This document shows positions 1 to 12,299 of a DNA stretch of 64,000 nt, piece after piece; position 1 is the stretch's first letter, and the number at the start of each line of letters is the position of its first letter. A model generated the notes under the pieces. That model was given only the letters and a program-made list of their open reading frames with translations, was not told the origin of the DNA and made no database searches. The translations under genes and the position numbers were made by a program. The stretch is from Trichobilharzia szidati (Eukaryota > Platyhelminthes > Trematoda > Strigeidida > Schistosomatidae): the NCBI GenBank assembly GCA_944472155.2, contig OX235273.1, positions 35,561,204 to 35,625,203 on the forward strand, written 5' to 3'.

Positions 1-247
1 CAATCTTATTATTTCACAATAACATTGAGATTGAATCAGGGACGCCGAGCTGGACACGGACACGGTAATCACGAATATCTCTAGTCTAACGCCAACAAAC
101 ATATACGACAACTACGTGTTTCCCCCAACCCGCTCTACTTAAGTGAGAACACAACGTGAGGTGGGAAGTACATTTATCAGTATTGGTATCTGTGTATTTA
201 CAAAAGGAAAACTATATATATATATATATATATATATTGGTTTTTAG

Positions 248-330
248 TTTCTCGAGGACCGTAGTCAGGTGGTGGACGTGGCTTAAACTATCAGTCAAAA
301 AAATTCATGAATTGTCATTAACACATGGCA
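248..330 (-). mobile_element. SR2/RTE-like LINE (family 2) 3' coding fragment
   Basis: A short, diverged piece of the same C-terminal coding segment found complete at 4721-5096. On the minus strand it aligns with the region encoding 'HVGRCGLPGWGPRD' but carries stops. It sits next to an AT microsatellite at about 213-237. The assignment rests on similarity to the other copies in this window only. Confidence 0.4.
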
Positions 331-1285
331 TCAATCTATGAATTCCTCTACTGGTAGTTTGTCTAAACAGTTGATTTCCAACCAGTAAAAATGAGTCTGC
401 ATTCTACTCAGTTTAGTGGAGTTCAGGGCTTCAAATCATAATGATTACTTTCTAAGAATTGTGTTGTCAGTTAACTTCATTATCTATTATTTATTAAAAC
501 ACTAAGTTGGTACATTGTGGGTACCAAGAGGTGTGCACTACACAAAGTTCCATAGTTTATGCGAAAACTGGGATATTACCCTGACGGCCAGACTGAAACA
601 AGTGGTTGTCTTAAGACACAGGCTACTCTTCAGCCTTTGATTTGAACTCTGATTCACAAATCAGTGGAGATGCGTTCCCCCGGTTTCTGGGTAAACATTC
701 CAGCAGTCTCGTTCTAAGCGGTAGACGTTCTCATTCGTCCTTTTACTTCTGTAAGGAACATCCCCGCGATGAGTAGGACTTACCTAGCAGAGGTTATGAA
801 CAACGCCACATGACCATTTCAAAGGGAGCACCTAAGTCCTCCCACCCTCTTAGCCGTACCATGTTGAATAGTGTTTTCATTTGAGTCCCTATGTTTACTG
901 AGAAAACCTGAGAAAAACGTAATTATCTGATTTATGTGAAATTGATCACAGTACATTGTCAAAACAGCTCATCTAACCCACCCACCCGCAGACACAATCT
1001 GAAATTGACTACTCGTGCATTATTCTGTCTATTACACTTTTACATTTCTTCTTCTAATGAGATATACTATTCAAAACGTACAATGAGTTGTTACTATTGT
1101 TACTACTCATACGAGGATAAAACGTGGGTACTGTGGTAAAGTATAATTCCATTATGGATGAAATTTTATTTTGATAAAGTTACACATTGCTATACAGTAA
1201 TATTTACTGATGACCACACGCTTCAAGCACAAGTTATTACTGTTCATAATCATATAAAAAGGTATTCACACAACTCTCTTACTTC

Positions 1286-1327
<42 letters not shown>

Positions 1328-1716
1328 CATATACAAACGATATTAGTGTTATCAATAAAATGTAATACGATGGGAGATAAGACGAGTGTTGTTAGTCAAT
1401 AAAATGGGGAATAAGATGTCTTTTTTGTTATTAAAACAACTAACCTGTTAGAGTGTTATAATGTGAACTGAAATAAATTTTAACATTGCTTATTATTATC
1501 CTCTGATTTGACCGGTAATATCTTCCATATCTCTGGTATTTGCATTGAGTCACTTCTATTGCATGTGTTGGATGTAGACTTGATGAACCAGGCCGGATTC
1601 AGTAATCAATCTCTCTCTTTACCCACCTAGATTACCTTTTAGAATTTTGACTCTGTGCCACCCACCCTATTGTGTGGTTGTATGTTAATGCATACATTGT
1701 GATTGCTGAGTTGTTT
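331..1716. other. No gene seen; AT-rich spacer with (TA)n
   Basis: No coding region with recognisable protein motifs. It contains a (TA)n microsatellite at about 1288-1324. The short open frames show no motif and have low-complexity composition. Probably intronic to the Smad gene if that gene extends this far upstream (inference). Confidence 0.6.
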
Positions 1717-1728
1717 TTCTAAATTACT

Positions 1729-2077
1729 GTCTGTTTTCGACATAGAACTTTGCACCGATGTGCGGCAGTTCGAGTCGCCACACTCCATGTAGCACAGAAA
1801 GCAAGAGAAGAAAGTAGAAGAAATGCATAATAGAGACAGTAAGTTGAGATGTGAGACAAAGGAATAGTAATAACGAAGAACAATATAGTTTCATTGGAAA
1901 TTATAAGTCACAAGGAGTGGATGCATCTGCGCCACTGAGAACGATTTTGAGCCATGTCACCAATTGTTTCCAACCACCGGTTTTTACCGTCCCGAGGACC
2001 CAAACCAGGAAGTCTACACCTTCCTACGTGGCTTAAGCTAACTGTTGTAGGTTTCATTGACTGGTGCCATGTTTTGG
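1729..2077 (-). mobile_element. 5'-truncated SR2/RTE-like LINE with 12-bp target-site duplication
   Basis: Minus-strand copy of LINE family 2. On the minus strand it reads into the C-terminal reverse-transcriptase-ORF segment (SHVGRC.LPGWGPRD...QNRSQWRRCIHSL type) followed by a short 3' UTR ending near 'gaaaacagacag'. It is flanked by a perfect 12-bp direct repeat, TTCTAAATTACT, at 1717-1728 and 2078-2089. This is the signature of target-primed reverse transcription of a 5'-truncated copy. The 61-residue open frame at 1851-2036 is the antisense shadow of this segment, not a gene. Confidence 0.85.
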
Positions 2078-2089
2078 TTCTAAATTACT

Positions 2090-3699
2090 TATCTTCGCGG
2101 GGTCAGTCATTCTGCAATTAGCTAAATTCTTATGTTCCGTCAATCTGACTACCCCTGACCTACTAGTTTGACCTATGTAGTTGACCTCAAAGTCACTACA
2201 AGGTATTTTGTAAACTATATTATTTTGTTTAATTGGGTCAACCTACAGGGTCCTTTAGCCTACAGAGTTTATGTCTGAAGGAGTTTGTAGATTTGAATGC
2301 CATTCTAATTCCTGCTTTATTAAGAATCCTGCCACGTAGGATCTCATATGTCCCCTACTTATATGGTAAAACTACTGTAGATGCCTTATATTCTCTCTGA
2401 TTTATGTTATCATTATTATTAGATTATCAGTAAATATATTACTGTATGACTCTGTATGACTTTATCAAAATAAATTTCTATCCATAATGGAATTATTGCT
2501 ATTCACTGTTCATTTAACTATTCGACTATCGAATCTGAATATAAATCTCTCATGGTAGTGTGTGTGTGTGTGAATTGGCAGTTGAACACACATACACATG
2601 TTGTCCTGTTAAAATAATAACTGTATTTTGTATTCAATTCAACTAAATAAAAAGCGCCTACAGGTTAACTTATTTGTCTTTTTTGCGCTAGGAATTTTGT
2701 TGTCTGATCATTATCACCAGCACGTTATTCTACTACAGAATAAAAATATTTATGGCCCCAAGGTGTATGCTTGAAATTCTTTTTTTGTTGTTGTTATAAT
2801 ATTGCTTATTTTTGCTTATTCGTCACCCCCAACCCCACCCCATCCAATTCCATTCGTGTATTTTTTTGTTGCTCCTATGTGTTCTACATCGCGTTTTACA
2901 CACACACACACTCTCTCCCTCTCTCTTGTCGCATTATGTGAGTAGTATGATGGTAATGTCCTATTGCTCTATGTGTAATACATATATATGATATTTATAT
3001 GGGGCCAGTGTTTTTGTGTATATCATCTGCGTGCCAGTAGTGATTCTGATGATTTTATTGTTATCATTATCATCATCTCCATCGTCACGTCATCACTTTG
3101 TACAGTTGGAGTAGGGGGGGAGGGAGGAAAGTCAACTTTCGAAACTATCCGGTTAAATTTTAAACTCTCTGGTGTATATGTATTGATGACTTTTTCTCTC
3201 ATCCCATTTGAATACTACACAGCCCTTAGTATATATTTGACTATATTATGTAATTGGTCTGGGTTAGATGGGGGTGGAGGTGGGCGACGGATGGACGCCT
3301 CAATGACGTTGTGAAATGCTCAAACAGAATAAGTTAGTGAAACTGGAAACTGAGTTCTCAAACTTGTAAATTTAGTTCGTAAATTAACACAGTTCGAGGT
3401 GTTGGTTCATAGTCATTAATGAGTTTGTCAGCTTGAGACTCTGTGGAGTATCTTCGTCCATTACGTAAACGTTATTGCATTCTGAAATTAGTTTAATGGG
3501 ATTTCATGTAAGAAATGGAAGTCCTATGGAAAGTCATTATTTAGCCACACAACAGACCAGTGTGACATATGGGTTAGTTAGCATTAATGATTTGAACAAT
3601 TTCAACACTAACGTATTTTACCGGTGACCAGTTATTCTCTCATTGTGATATGCTTAACAGATAACAGCATGAATACCATGAGGCGAAATACGATCATGA
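2090..3699. other. No gene seen; low-complexity spacer
   Basis: AT-rich spacer with short GT, CA and CT runs around 2560, 2900 and 3110. A 108-residue open frame at 2988-3314 is dominated by I/V/S/G low-complexity sequence and has no recognisable domain, so it is not called. Confidence 0.55.
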
Positions 3700-3905
3700 A
3701 ACCATAGACTACTGACTGATTGAAGTAAATAGTTGTATGCCACTCACATCAACTTGTAGTTCTTGCTGGTGCCAGATTGCCGAAGTGATCTAAACACCAT
3801 CGGTTGGTCTTTTTGGGTCGGGCTTCTCAGCGGTGTAGCCAGTCAGACTTAGTTCAGGGAGCCGAATCAGTTGAAACCACTTGATCGAATGGGTGATACC
3901 ACAAA
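3700..3905 (+). repeat. Fold-back family F, single arm
   Basis: Shares the stretch around 'actgattga..gaatagttgta..ccactc.c.tcaac' with the copies at 5333-5770 and 19010-19225. Only one arm is seen here. Its function is unknown; it is recognised only by repetition inside this window. Confidence 0.45.
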
Positions 3906-4017
3906 TGAAAATGATAATTTGTAGTGTATACAGATCGAGGAGTGGAATTTTCTTCATAGTTTCTTTTGGAAATCAAAATTATTCAGATCACCACAATATG
4001 TGTTCTGTTTGATACCA

Positions 4018-5290
4018 TGTTATTATTATTATTCCCTTGAGTTCCGAGTGGAATATAGGGCTTCAACAAAACATCTCCACTTTGTTTAGTTCTCTGCTGT
4101 CCTCTTCATGTGGGTCCACTAATACCCATATTCTCTCACCTCCTCCTCGCCACACGATCTCCTCCATGTCACCGTCGTTCTGACGACCCACTAGTCACTT
4201 CCCATTGGGATTCCACCCGAGCAATGGCCTGCACTGCGCCCGATGTCATTCGACGGCCTCCTTAATGTATTACCGATCCATCTCCATTTTCTCCTACATA
4301 TTTGTTGAGCAATCGGCTCTTGGTTAGTTTCTTTCCGGCGAGAGTTTCTTTTTGCTAATTTTTTCTGATCCGGCACTTGATCTTGATTATGGAGCCAGCG
4401 AAGGTGGCAGCTGTTAATAAAAGTCTACTGTGGCCTGTTGCAATTCCTTTTCGTCACGCTCAGTGTAAGTTTCTGCACAACATAAAAGAATTGACTGACT
4501 TAACATTGGCTTTGAAAATTCGAATCTTGTTGTTTATGCTTTAGAGTGCAGGATTCCAAACTGGTTTCAGGTTGATGAAGGCGTGTCTTGCCTTTCCGAT
4601 TACGACTGGCTTTGACATCATCCGTTCTGTTACCTATGGTTGAAACTGTGCTTCCTAGATAATTGAAGGCAGGAAGTAATCTCTGTTAAATCTCTCTCGT
4701 TGATGGTGATTGGTGCTGGTCAAACGGCGGCGGTCAAACAAAAACATGGCACCAATCAATGAAATCCACAACAGTTAGTCTAAGCCACGTAGGGAGATGT
4801 GGACTTCCTGGTTGGGGTCCTCGGGACGGTAAAAACCAATGGTTGGAAACTATCGGTGACATGGCTCAAAATCGTTCTCAGTGGCGCAGATGCATCCACT
4901 CCTTGTGACTTATGACTTCCAATGAAACTGTTTTGTTCTTCGTTATTACTATTCCTTTGTCTCACACCTCTGTTTACTGTCTCTATTATACATTTCTTCT
5001 ACTTTCTTCTCTTGCTATGTGTGCTACATGGAGTGTGGTGACTCGAACTGCCGCACATATGTGCAAAGTTCTATGTCGAAAACCGACCGACCGACCGATT
5101 GGTGCTGGTTGTTGTTGTTGTTGCGGTTCGTTGGTTATCTTCATCACCTCCGTCTTCTCTATGCTCACCTGGAGTCCTGCCTTCGCTGATTGCTAATTCT
5201 TCAGCCGCTTTGTTGATTTCTGTCTGAAATTCTTCGAGTTTGTGTGACACTAGACATATATCATCCGCGAAACCCAGATTTTCCTTGGAT
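4018..5290 (-). mobile_element. RTE-like LINE (family 1), interrupted by a nested LINE
   Basis: Minus-strand LINE remnant. The 3' end lies at about 4018 next to a TAA-type microsatellite, followed (reading minus) by the 'gttgaagccctat.ttcc' tail shared with SINE B. The coding part has the C-terminal 'KWRWIGNTLRRPSNDI' motif at 4191-4376. The fingers/palm part lies at 5110-5290, with FADDI(C/V)LVSHKLEE around the polymerase Asp-Asp motif. The two halves are split by the insertion at 4721-5096. Frameshifts and stops make it a pseudogene. Related copies lie at 23735, 26185, 34455 and 60145. Confidence 0.8.
4721..5096 (+). mobile_element. SR2/RTE-like LINE (family 2) nested in family 1, 13-bp TSD
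   Basis: A 376-bp 5'-truncated LINE. It encodes the final ~57 residues of the reverse-transcriptase ORF (QTKTWHQSMKSTTVSLSHVG, then LPGWGPRDG, then QNRSQWRRCIHSL and a stop). A ~200 bp 3' UTR follows, ending in (GACC)n. It is flanked by a perfect 13-bp duplication, GATTGGTGCTGGT, at 4708-4720 and 5097-5109, so its limits are certain. It landed in the family 1 LINE and is therefore younger than it. The 61-residue minus frame at 4780-4965 is antisense. Confidence 0.9.
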
Positions 5291-5332
5291 AGATAGTAGG
5301 TAATCGAGAAACCAAGTGTAAATGCATAAAAC

Positions 5333-5770
5333 TATACCATACTACTGATTGATTGATCGAGATGAATAGTTGTACACCACTCGCGTCAACCAGTAGTATT
5401 TGCTGGCCAGATCGGAATTATCATTCATGCTTTGTTCCTCTGTTACCATTTATGGTATCAGTCAGATCAAATTATGGTGGTATGAACAATTTCATGTCCA
5501 AGGGAAATGTGCAACTTGCGAATGTGATTTATATTATCACCAGTTCGTGTCCAAGTAGCCGGAAATCGGTTAGTTTTGAACTAATTCAGCTTTCTTAGCT
5601 GAATCAAAGTAGGTATAGGCATTGATGAGTGTGCCTCCCCAAACGAGTGGGATGACTGTGTCCGGTGTTTGGACCAGTTCGACAATCTACCCGGCAAGCA
5701 GTCACTACACTGGTTGATGTGAGTGACTGATGCAACTACTCATCTCAATCAGCCAGTAGTATGCAGTTTT
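5333..5770. repeat. Fold-back element, family F
   Basis: The left arm (about 5335-5410) and right arm (about 5690-5770) are imperfect inverted copies of each other, 'actactg.tgattgatcgagatgaatagttg' against its complement near 5735-5770. The central ~280 bp shows no coding sequence. The inverted structure suggests a non-autonomous fold-back DNA element, or two head-to-head copies of one repeat. Confidence 0.5.
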
Positions 5771-6600
5771 ACGCGTTAACGAAACTAGACAAGTAGCAAC
5801 CTACTTGTAATATAGCGATGAAAAAAGTATGATATTAAACAGACTGTGTTTAATTTCAGGTTAAGTCAGGTTGGTAAATTTGCTCTCTTTTAGTGCAATT
5901 CATTGTTTCTATGTCAGTGATGCGTTCGTTGACCCCTCTCCCCCTGTCGAATCGGTATTCTTTAACTTTACCGTACATAATTTGATGGTAAATGTCGTAA
6001 TATATGAGAGTCAAACTAGAGTAGTAGTGGTATCGCGAATGGGAAAAATTTAATGGACATTGACCACGTTCGAGGTTGTCATCGTCCAACAGTAACTGTC
6101 TACTACGACCTCGATAGAAAGGAGTTTGGGTCAATAATGGTTGCTATTCAGTTACTCTGGGTACCTAGTATCCTGTATCTTTAGATATATTTTAGCTCTG
6201 TTAATTCTATCTGTCACTAATTAATGGTCGATATTCTAATGAGAAGTCGTTGCAGGTGTGGTCCACCAATCCAGATATGAGAATTATTACCCATGGAAGA
6301 CATCTGGATATTGTGTGTGTGTGTGTGTGTGTGTGATAAGATGAACCGCAGTGAAATGGCAAAAGTTGGAACTCATCAGATACTGAATTTCAATTTCGTA
6401 GTTTTTTTGTTAGCATGTTCATTTCACCGCCTATCTTGCCGTCTGTTCGAGAAATCTTACTACAGTTATATATGCATAATATTTAAAGACGAATTGATGG
6501 TGTGAAAATATTGATGTTTTTAAAACACTATGGAGTTACTGAAATCAGTTCGATAATATAAAACAATTAAAGGGTAGACGAATAATATAATTAAGACGGT
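5771..6600. other. No gene seen; spacer with (GT)n
   Basis: No protein motif recognised in any frame. A (GT)n tract occupies about 6311-6335. Overlapping short frames on opposite strands at 5856-6134 are of shadow type. Confidence 0.5.
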
Positions 6601-6624
6601 AGTGGCTTGTAAAAGGCTTAGGAT

Positions 6625-7035
6625 GAGGTTGGAAAAGAGCTAGCTAGTGGTGGTCAAACCAAAACATGGCTTCATTAGTCAATCAAATCCACAACAGTTA
6701 GTTTAAGCCAGGCAGCCAGCCATGTAGGGAGGTGTAGACTGGTGTTTAGTTGGGGTCTTCGGAATGGTGAAAAACAATGAGGGCTGGAGAAAATTGGTGA
6801 TATGGTTGAAAACCGGCTGGCACAGATGCATTCACGCTTTGTGGTTTTTCACACTCTATTGCTCTTCCATATTACTATTCTTTTTCCCTCATTCACACTT
6901 CTGTGTTTTATCTCTCTTTTGAAACTCTTTACTCTCTTCTCTTGCTTTGTGTGCTGCATGGATAAAGTGTGGCAACTCGAACTGTTGTTTATCTGCGCAA
7001 AGTTCTACGTTGGAACCAGTCACTTAGTCAGTTAG
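6625..7035 (+). mobile_element. SR2/RTE-like LINE (family 2), 3' fragment
   Basis: Plus-strand copy beginning with the 'gagctagct.gtggtggtcaaac' junction also seen at 36190. It then shows the decayed C-terminal coding segment with several indels and stops, and a 3' UTR containing 'cttgctttgtgtgctgcatgg' and 'aaagttctacgttg', ending near a (CAGT)n-like tail 'cagtcacttagtcagttag'. A duplicated 'gccagccagcc' run marks an in-copy expansion. Confidence 0.75.
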
Positions 7036-7670
7036 AACGAAGGGGAAAATCGACTGTCATGCAACGATGACCCTGAGAAGGAAAGTGGTGGTATGAATTA
7101 CTTTTAACACATAAGTCTGGCTTCTTTACGTGGATTCCGTCATCTTCAGCTATATGCAGAAGACGAACTCGTAGGGCAAAAAATCGGAATATAACAGATA
7201 ACTCTAAACGCCTTGTTAACAACAGCTTTATATTCCGTATTTACAAGGTGAGCTAAAACAAAGCTACACAAAGACCTTGTTTATCCTTTGCTTAACCATT
7301 ATGTAGGATGATGATGTTCAGAAATCCGATTATGAATATGCCTAATTCTATGCCTTAAGTAATTGGCTCCACAGGAGTAGTCAAACAGGTAATTACGCAT
7401 ATAGGAGGCGGAATTACGTAGGTGGTTAAGCCTTTATCCCTGATCGTATAATTGTAGTAGTTGTAAAGAGACAGTGAACTTTGACCACTGTGTTGAATGC
7501 TCCTTTTTACTGCATTCTTCATGCATAGTGTTTTTACTAAGGAACTGTAGTAGTTTTAAGAACAAGCGTTTCTTCTTTGAGGCTGTTGATACACTAATAG
7601 CTTACTTCGGCGTTAAATTAATATTTTCATCAATAAGCTTTTCAAGATGTCCATTTTTTGCTCAGTAATT
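7036..7670 (-). mobile_element. Penelope-like element remnant
   Basis: Minus-strand fragment colinear with the better preserved element at 41335-42320. Both contain the antisense of a Cys-rich GIY-YIG entry region ('ctccacaggagtagtcaaacaggtaa' here, 'ctgcacaggagcagttaaactgttag' there) and the 'SDLCVKSNSYHHFP' type C-terminus near 7080-7125. Heavily mutated, no intact frame. It lies in the presumed Smad intron. Confidence 0.6.
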
Positions 7671-7689
7671 GTTTAATACTCTTGAGTGT

Positions 7690-8225
7690 CACTATAAACT
7701 ACCTAGTGCGAGTGAAGTTGCGTAGACGTTGGTCTTTCTCTCGAAATGATCTCATGAAGTGACGACGCGTTCATAGCCTCCAACTGCTAGGTAAGTCCTA
7801 TTCACTGCTTTCATATGGCGTGGATGTTCCTCACGAAAGTGAAACAGAAAATGTGAACGTCTGGCACTTATAGCCGGAATAATGAATATCTAGGCGTAAC
7901 TAGAGGAGCTGAAAATCCATGATCCTAAACCTGTAATGTACATGGGCTCCAGAATCCGAAAGAATCGAATAGCGTATGAGTCTGGTTTGGTCACATGCTG
8001 TTCTGTTGCCTTGTGGATCAGACTTCAAGCCGAAGGCTCGGGTGGTGGCCCTCTTTAGGCAATCGCCTGCTTCCATCTTGGCGTCAAGACAAATATCCCA
8101 GCCCTCGCACAAACTATAGAATTTTGTGTGATGCATGTCTTGTTACCCATCGTGTACCGAGTTTGTGTTTTCATATTAATAGCATTGAGTGCTTCATTGA
8201 GACAGTCATTACAATATTTATATTC
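7690..8225 (-). repeat. Unclassified dispersed repeat R3, copy 1
   Basis: About 500 bp nearly colinear with 15465-15975. Shared landmarks are 'gcgttcatagcct', 'ggtaagtcctattcac', 'catgggctcc', 'cgaaagaatcgaa', 'tgtggatcagacttcaa' and 'cgagtttgtgttttcat'. In minus-strand reading both copies give fragments such as FIxxSILSSSGAHVxxRF, suggesting decayed coding capacity of a mobile element I cannot name. This copy ends about 115 bp before the Smad splice acceptor. Confidence 0.65.
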
Positions 8226-8287
8226 TGCGTAATATTTCTGTTTGTATTATTTTTCGTTTCTTGCTTACGCCCCCCCTCCCAGTGTAG

Positions 8288-8740
<453 letters not shown>

Positions 8741-11700
8741 ATTGATTGTTAATTAGTCAGTTAGGTAGTTTATTTCAATCATCCCATTTCTTCAAAAATC
8801 AACCGGTCTCTTCTTCCGAAACCCCCTTCCTCCCTTCCAGCTCACTGAATCTTGTTGTTTTTGGAGAAGTGAAATTTAATGGCACCGTGAGAGATAGTGT
8901 GTGTATGTGTACAGAAGAATTAAGGTGTGAAATTTTTTTCAAAATTGCAATTTGAAGCATACCTGCCTACCCGCGTGCGTGCGTGGCTGGCTGTGCGTCA
9001 TTGTGTGTGGCCACTTGTAGAGAGAAGCGACACTGATGAGAGACATATAGGAGAATAGTAAAATAGCGCCATTATTTATCTGTTTGATGATTTTTATTTA
9101 CTTATTTGTAACTTACGCATTCATCCGTTTATTTGTATATTTATTTTCATTATAATATCTCTTTTCTAAAAAAATATTATTATTGTTATTAATATTGTGT
9201 ATTGTTATCATTTTTATTACTATTGTTATTGTAATATGAAAAGAAAAGTATAGATATAGCCTTCACAGAGGATGGAGGCAGGGTGAAGAATACTCCATGC
9301 TGCATTGTTCTATTGTTTATCTCCCCCTCTCTCTCTCTTCTCCTTGCCTTCACGGTCCTCCCACCCCTCTTTGTGTTTCTTTCTCTCTTTCCTTTGTATT
9401 ACTGATTGGTTGGTTTCATTGATTGATATCTGAGCAGTATACTCACTCAGTCACTCATTCACTTACTCATTTCTACGACTACTTCATCTATCATGCATTT
9501 TTTCCCTTTTTCTATAATCTTTGTGTTTGATAACTCTAACTTGGGGGGGATATTGTGTTTTGTTTGAATAGCGTTTGTTTGGGTGTGTGTTATAATGAAT
9601 AACAACAGTGTGTGTGTGATGACTGACTGTTCGGAGGTATTCTAATATCTCACCCAACATTTAGAAGAATATATATTAATAAATAAGCATAAAATGTTAT
9701 GACCTGTGAAAATGTATTTGTGCCTTACTCCTCTTAACAATATAGCTTCCTTTTTATTTTCTGTTTACTTCATGGCGTGTGTACGTGTATCGAAGTTTGT
9801 CTGTGAGAGTTCCTTGAAGTCGATTTAAGCGGAATATATTTGTGTACATAGAAATATATATAAAGCTGTGTAAATTTCTAATTTTTACTATGATAAATCT
9901 TTCTGAACTATTGAGGTTTTGATCCATTCGTTTCTTGTTTTGTTTGCATTTATAATCATGTACCGATTATATACATACATATATGTATTGTGGTGCAATT
10001 GTAAATTCTATATTGAAACTGTTATGTCATACATACATACATGCTAACTGTTTATAATAATTTCAGCAACGTCATAGAGAAGAATATTTTTTGTAGGCTA
10101 AATGTTCTGGGGGGTGGGGTGGGTAGTGTTGGTTGGGTTCCGAAGAGGTAGCATTGTCTTCACTTTCCCAACCCTCCATTGTACATTTTCCCCACTTATT
10201 CTAATATATTCTTATCTTTATTCTTATATTGTTAGAGTACTTTCAGCTGTGACTGATTGTCTTCTTGGAGTGTGCATGTGTGTGTATGTGTTCATCTCTT
10301 CCAATGGTTGGGTTTCGATCTCTTCATACGAAAGGTATTCTTTAATAAAAAGAGGCCTACAAGTAGTACACTTAAAGAGAGCCAACTAGAAGAGAGGGAA
10401 AGCGATCAAGGGAGACATGCATATATATATATATATATATATATTATGATAATGCCAACAAATACTCTACAATATTAATTTATTTCTACCTAATATCTAT
10501 AACATGAAGCGAATGGAGAGAGTAATTTTTTCTAAAAAAAATATTAGGGTTATATACAATTACATTTATTATTACATATGCAATACATACTAATCGGATT
10601 TATTCATTTATACACACAGGATGGCTTTTTTAAAAATCGTTTTATTCCTTATCTCTGTTTGTCTATCTATCTATGTGTACTGTGTGTGTTTGTATGTGTC
10701 TTCTCTTTGCCATCGTCGTTTTTATCTTCTCCGGCTCTTCTCTACTGTCGTCATTCCCATCATGGTTATTATTATTACTATTATTTAATTTGCCGCATAT
10801 TCATCAAAGCAATTTATCATTGCACATAGCCAGTCCTGTTCTGAATTTTTTTCTCCTGACTATTTCTCAATTTTCCTCTCTTAAACGGTATTTGGAAGAG
10901 GAGATTGGCTTTTATAGTTGTTTGCTTTCACCTCACTAAGTAGATGGTTAGTTATGAGAACTTGTAGCTTACTGATGGTCATGGATGGATTCGAACCCCA
11001 GTGCTCCACCCACCTGAGGTTGTAGTAGCCAACCAGCCAGATAGTAATGGCAGTAATAGTATCAATATTAGCCCCCATACACACACACTGTAGGAAGGTT
11101 TATTTGTGAAGGCTCATTACCGCCGAATGTAGTTGTTCGATAGATAGATTGACGGATAGATGAATGATTATTCTAGAAAAGAAATCATACATTTTAAATC
11201 CATTGTGTACCATGAGCGCCTTTTCTCCTTCTTCTTGTAACTTTTATCATTAATCTCTTTTTATATTTTGGAAATTGCGCCCTCCCCCGTCTTTGATTCT
11301 CTGAACATTTTGTTTTCTACGATCTACTTTCACATCACAATATGATGTTTGCCCCTCTTTTGTGATGATTATTGCATGTTATTATGGCAGCTTTGTTAGG
11401 GATAAATGCAAAAGTTGGATTGTATGTATGTGTGTATTGTTGCCAGGCCCCATTCGTCGTCTGTTTATTCAACCAGTTTATTTGTTAATTTATATAGACA
11501 GATACTGTACAATGGATTTCATTATTGCGCCATTTTTATACTTTATTATAATTATTATTAGTAGTATTATTATGAATATTACTATGACTTACTGTTATGC
11601 AACATTTTGATTTCTCTTTTATTTACAAACAGAACTAACACACGATTATAATTATTCATCCTTTCAATGTGCTGCTAGGTGTCGTTGTTGTTGTTGCTGT

Positions 11701-11834
11701 TTTGTTTTGTCTTCTTCTCCTCCTAATTTACTTTCTTCCTTCTTTTTTTACAAAGAAAAATGAATATTTTTAGTCAAAGTATCTTTTTATCAAAATATAT
11801 ACGTGTACAAATGCTTTCTTTAACTTCAAGTGAT
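8741..11834 (+). other. Smad downstream region: probable 3' UTR, then AT-rich spacer
   Basis: No coding region. A first AATAAA polyadenylation-type signal in the sense direction is at 9679-9684, giving a possible 3' UTR of roughly 950 nt (inference). Microsatellites include (TA)n at about 10418-10444 and ATT-rich runs around 9180-9230 and 11530-11580. A minus-strand B-box-like 'ggttcgaatcc' near 10988-10998 may be the remnant of a SINE. Compared with flanking DNA this stretch is notably poor in LINE and SINE copies, as expected if it is transcribed or constrained. Confidence 0.5.
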
Positions 11835-11844
11835 ACTGCGAACT

Positions 11845-12035
11845 GATGACATCTCAGTTAGACGGGGCAGGCATTAGAAAAACTGTACCATCATACCAGT
11901 TTGGAAGTCATCATCAGGGGTTGTGAATCCGGGACCTTTTGGGTTACAAGGTGATTCCGTCGACTATTTAGCCACTTGGATGACACTCAACGGTCCATTA
12001 ATTCAGCCAATTTGCGATGGTCAGTCAATGCCGTC
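11845..12035 (-). mobile_element. Hammerhead-SINE (Sm-alpha-like), old copy
   Basis: Minus-strand SINE A copy. The tRNA-like B-box region 'tgaatccgggaccttttgggttacaagg' precedes a decayed ribozyme segment with CTGATGA preserved (antisense tcatcag at about 11912-11918), but the downstream half no longer matches. Confidence 0.6.
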
Positions 12036-12299
12036 AGTGCGTATTTGACGACACACTTGTCGACTTTCTTCACTGACTGTGCAAACTTTACCGTGTAATG
12101 GCTGAACACTAGACTACTGTTGACTGACAGTATTCCTCAGTATTCGATTGGATTAGTGTAAGGTTGTCAATCCAGTGAACGGTGAGATATAGCGTATAGC
12201 ATTATCTGTGTAAAGTGCCATCCAGGGCTGAAATCGGTATAGAAAGTGAAAATCAGATTTCTGCGTTTTGTAGGGATTCTGATAAATTTCAAAGTATCT

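Noticed and set aside
1851..2036. 61-residue frame MRQRNSNNEEQ..., repeated as a minus frame at 4780-4965
   Set aside because: It recurs because it is the antisense of the family 2 LINE C-terminal coding segment; the sense reading gives the known LINE motif, so the frame is not an independent conserved gene.
7900..8136. Minus 78-residue frame as a gene in the Smad intron
   Set aside because: Part of dispersed repeat R3, with the colinear sequence at 15465-15975.
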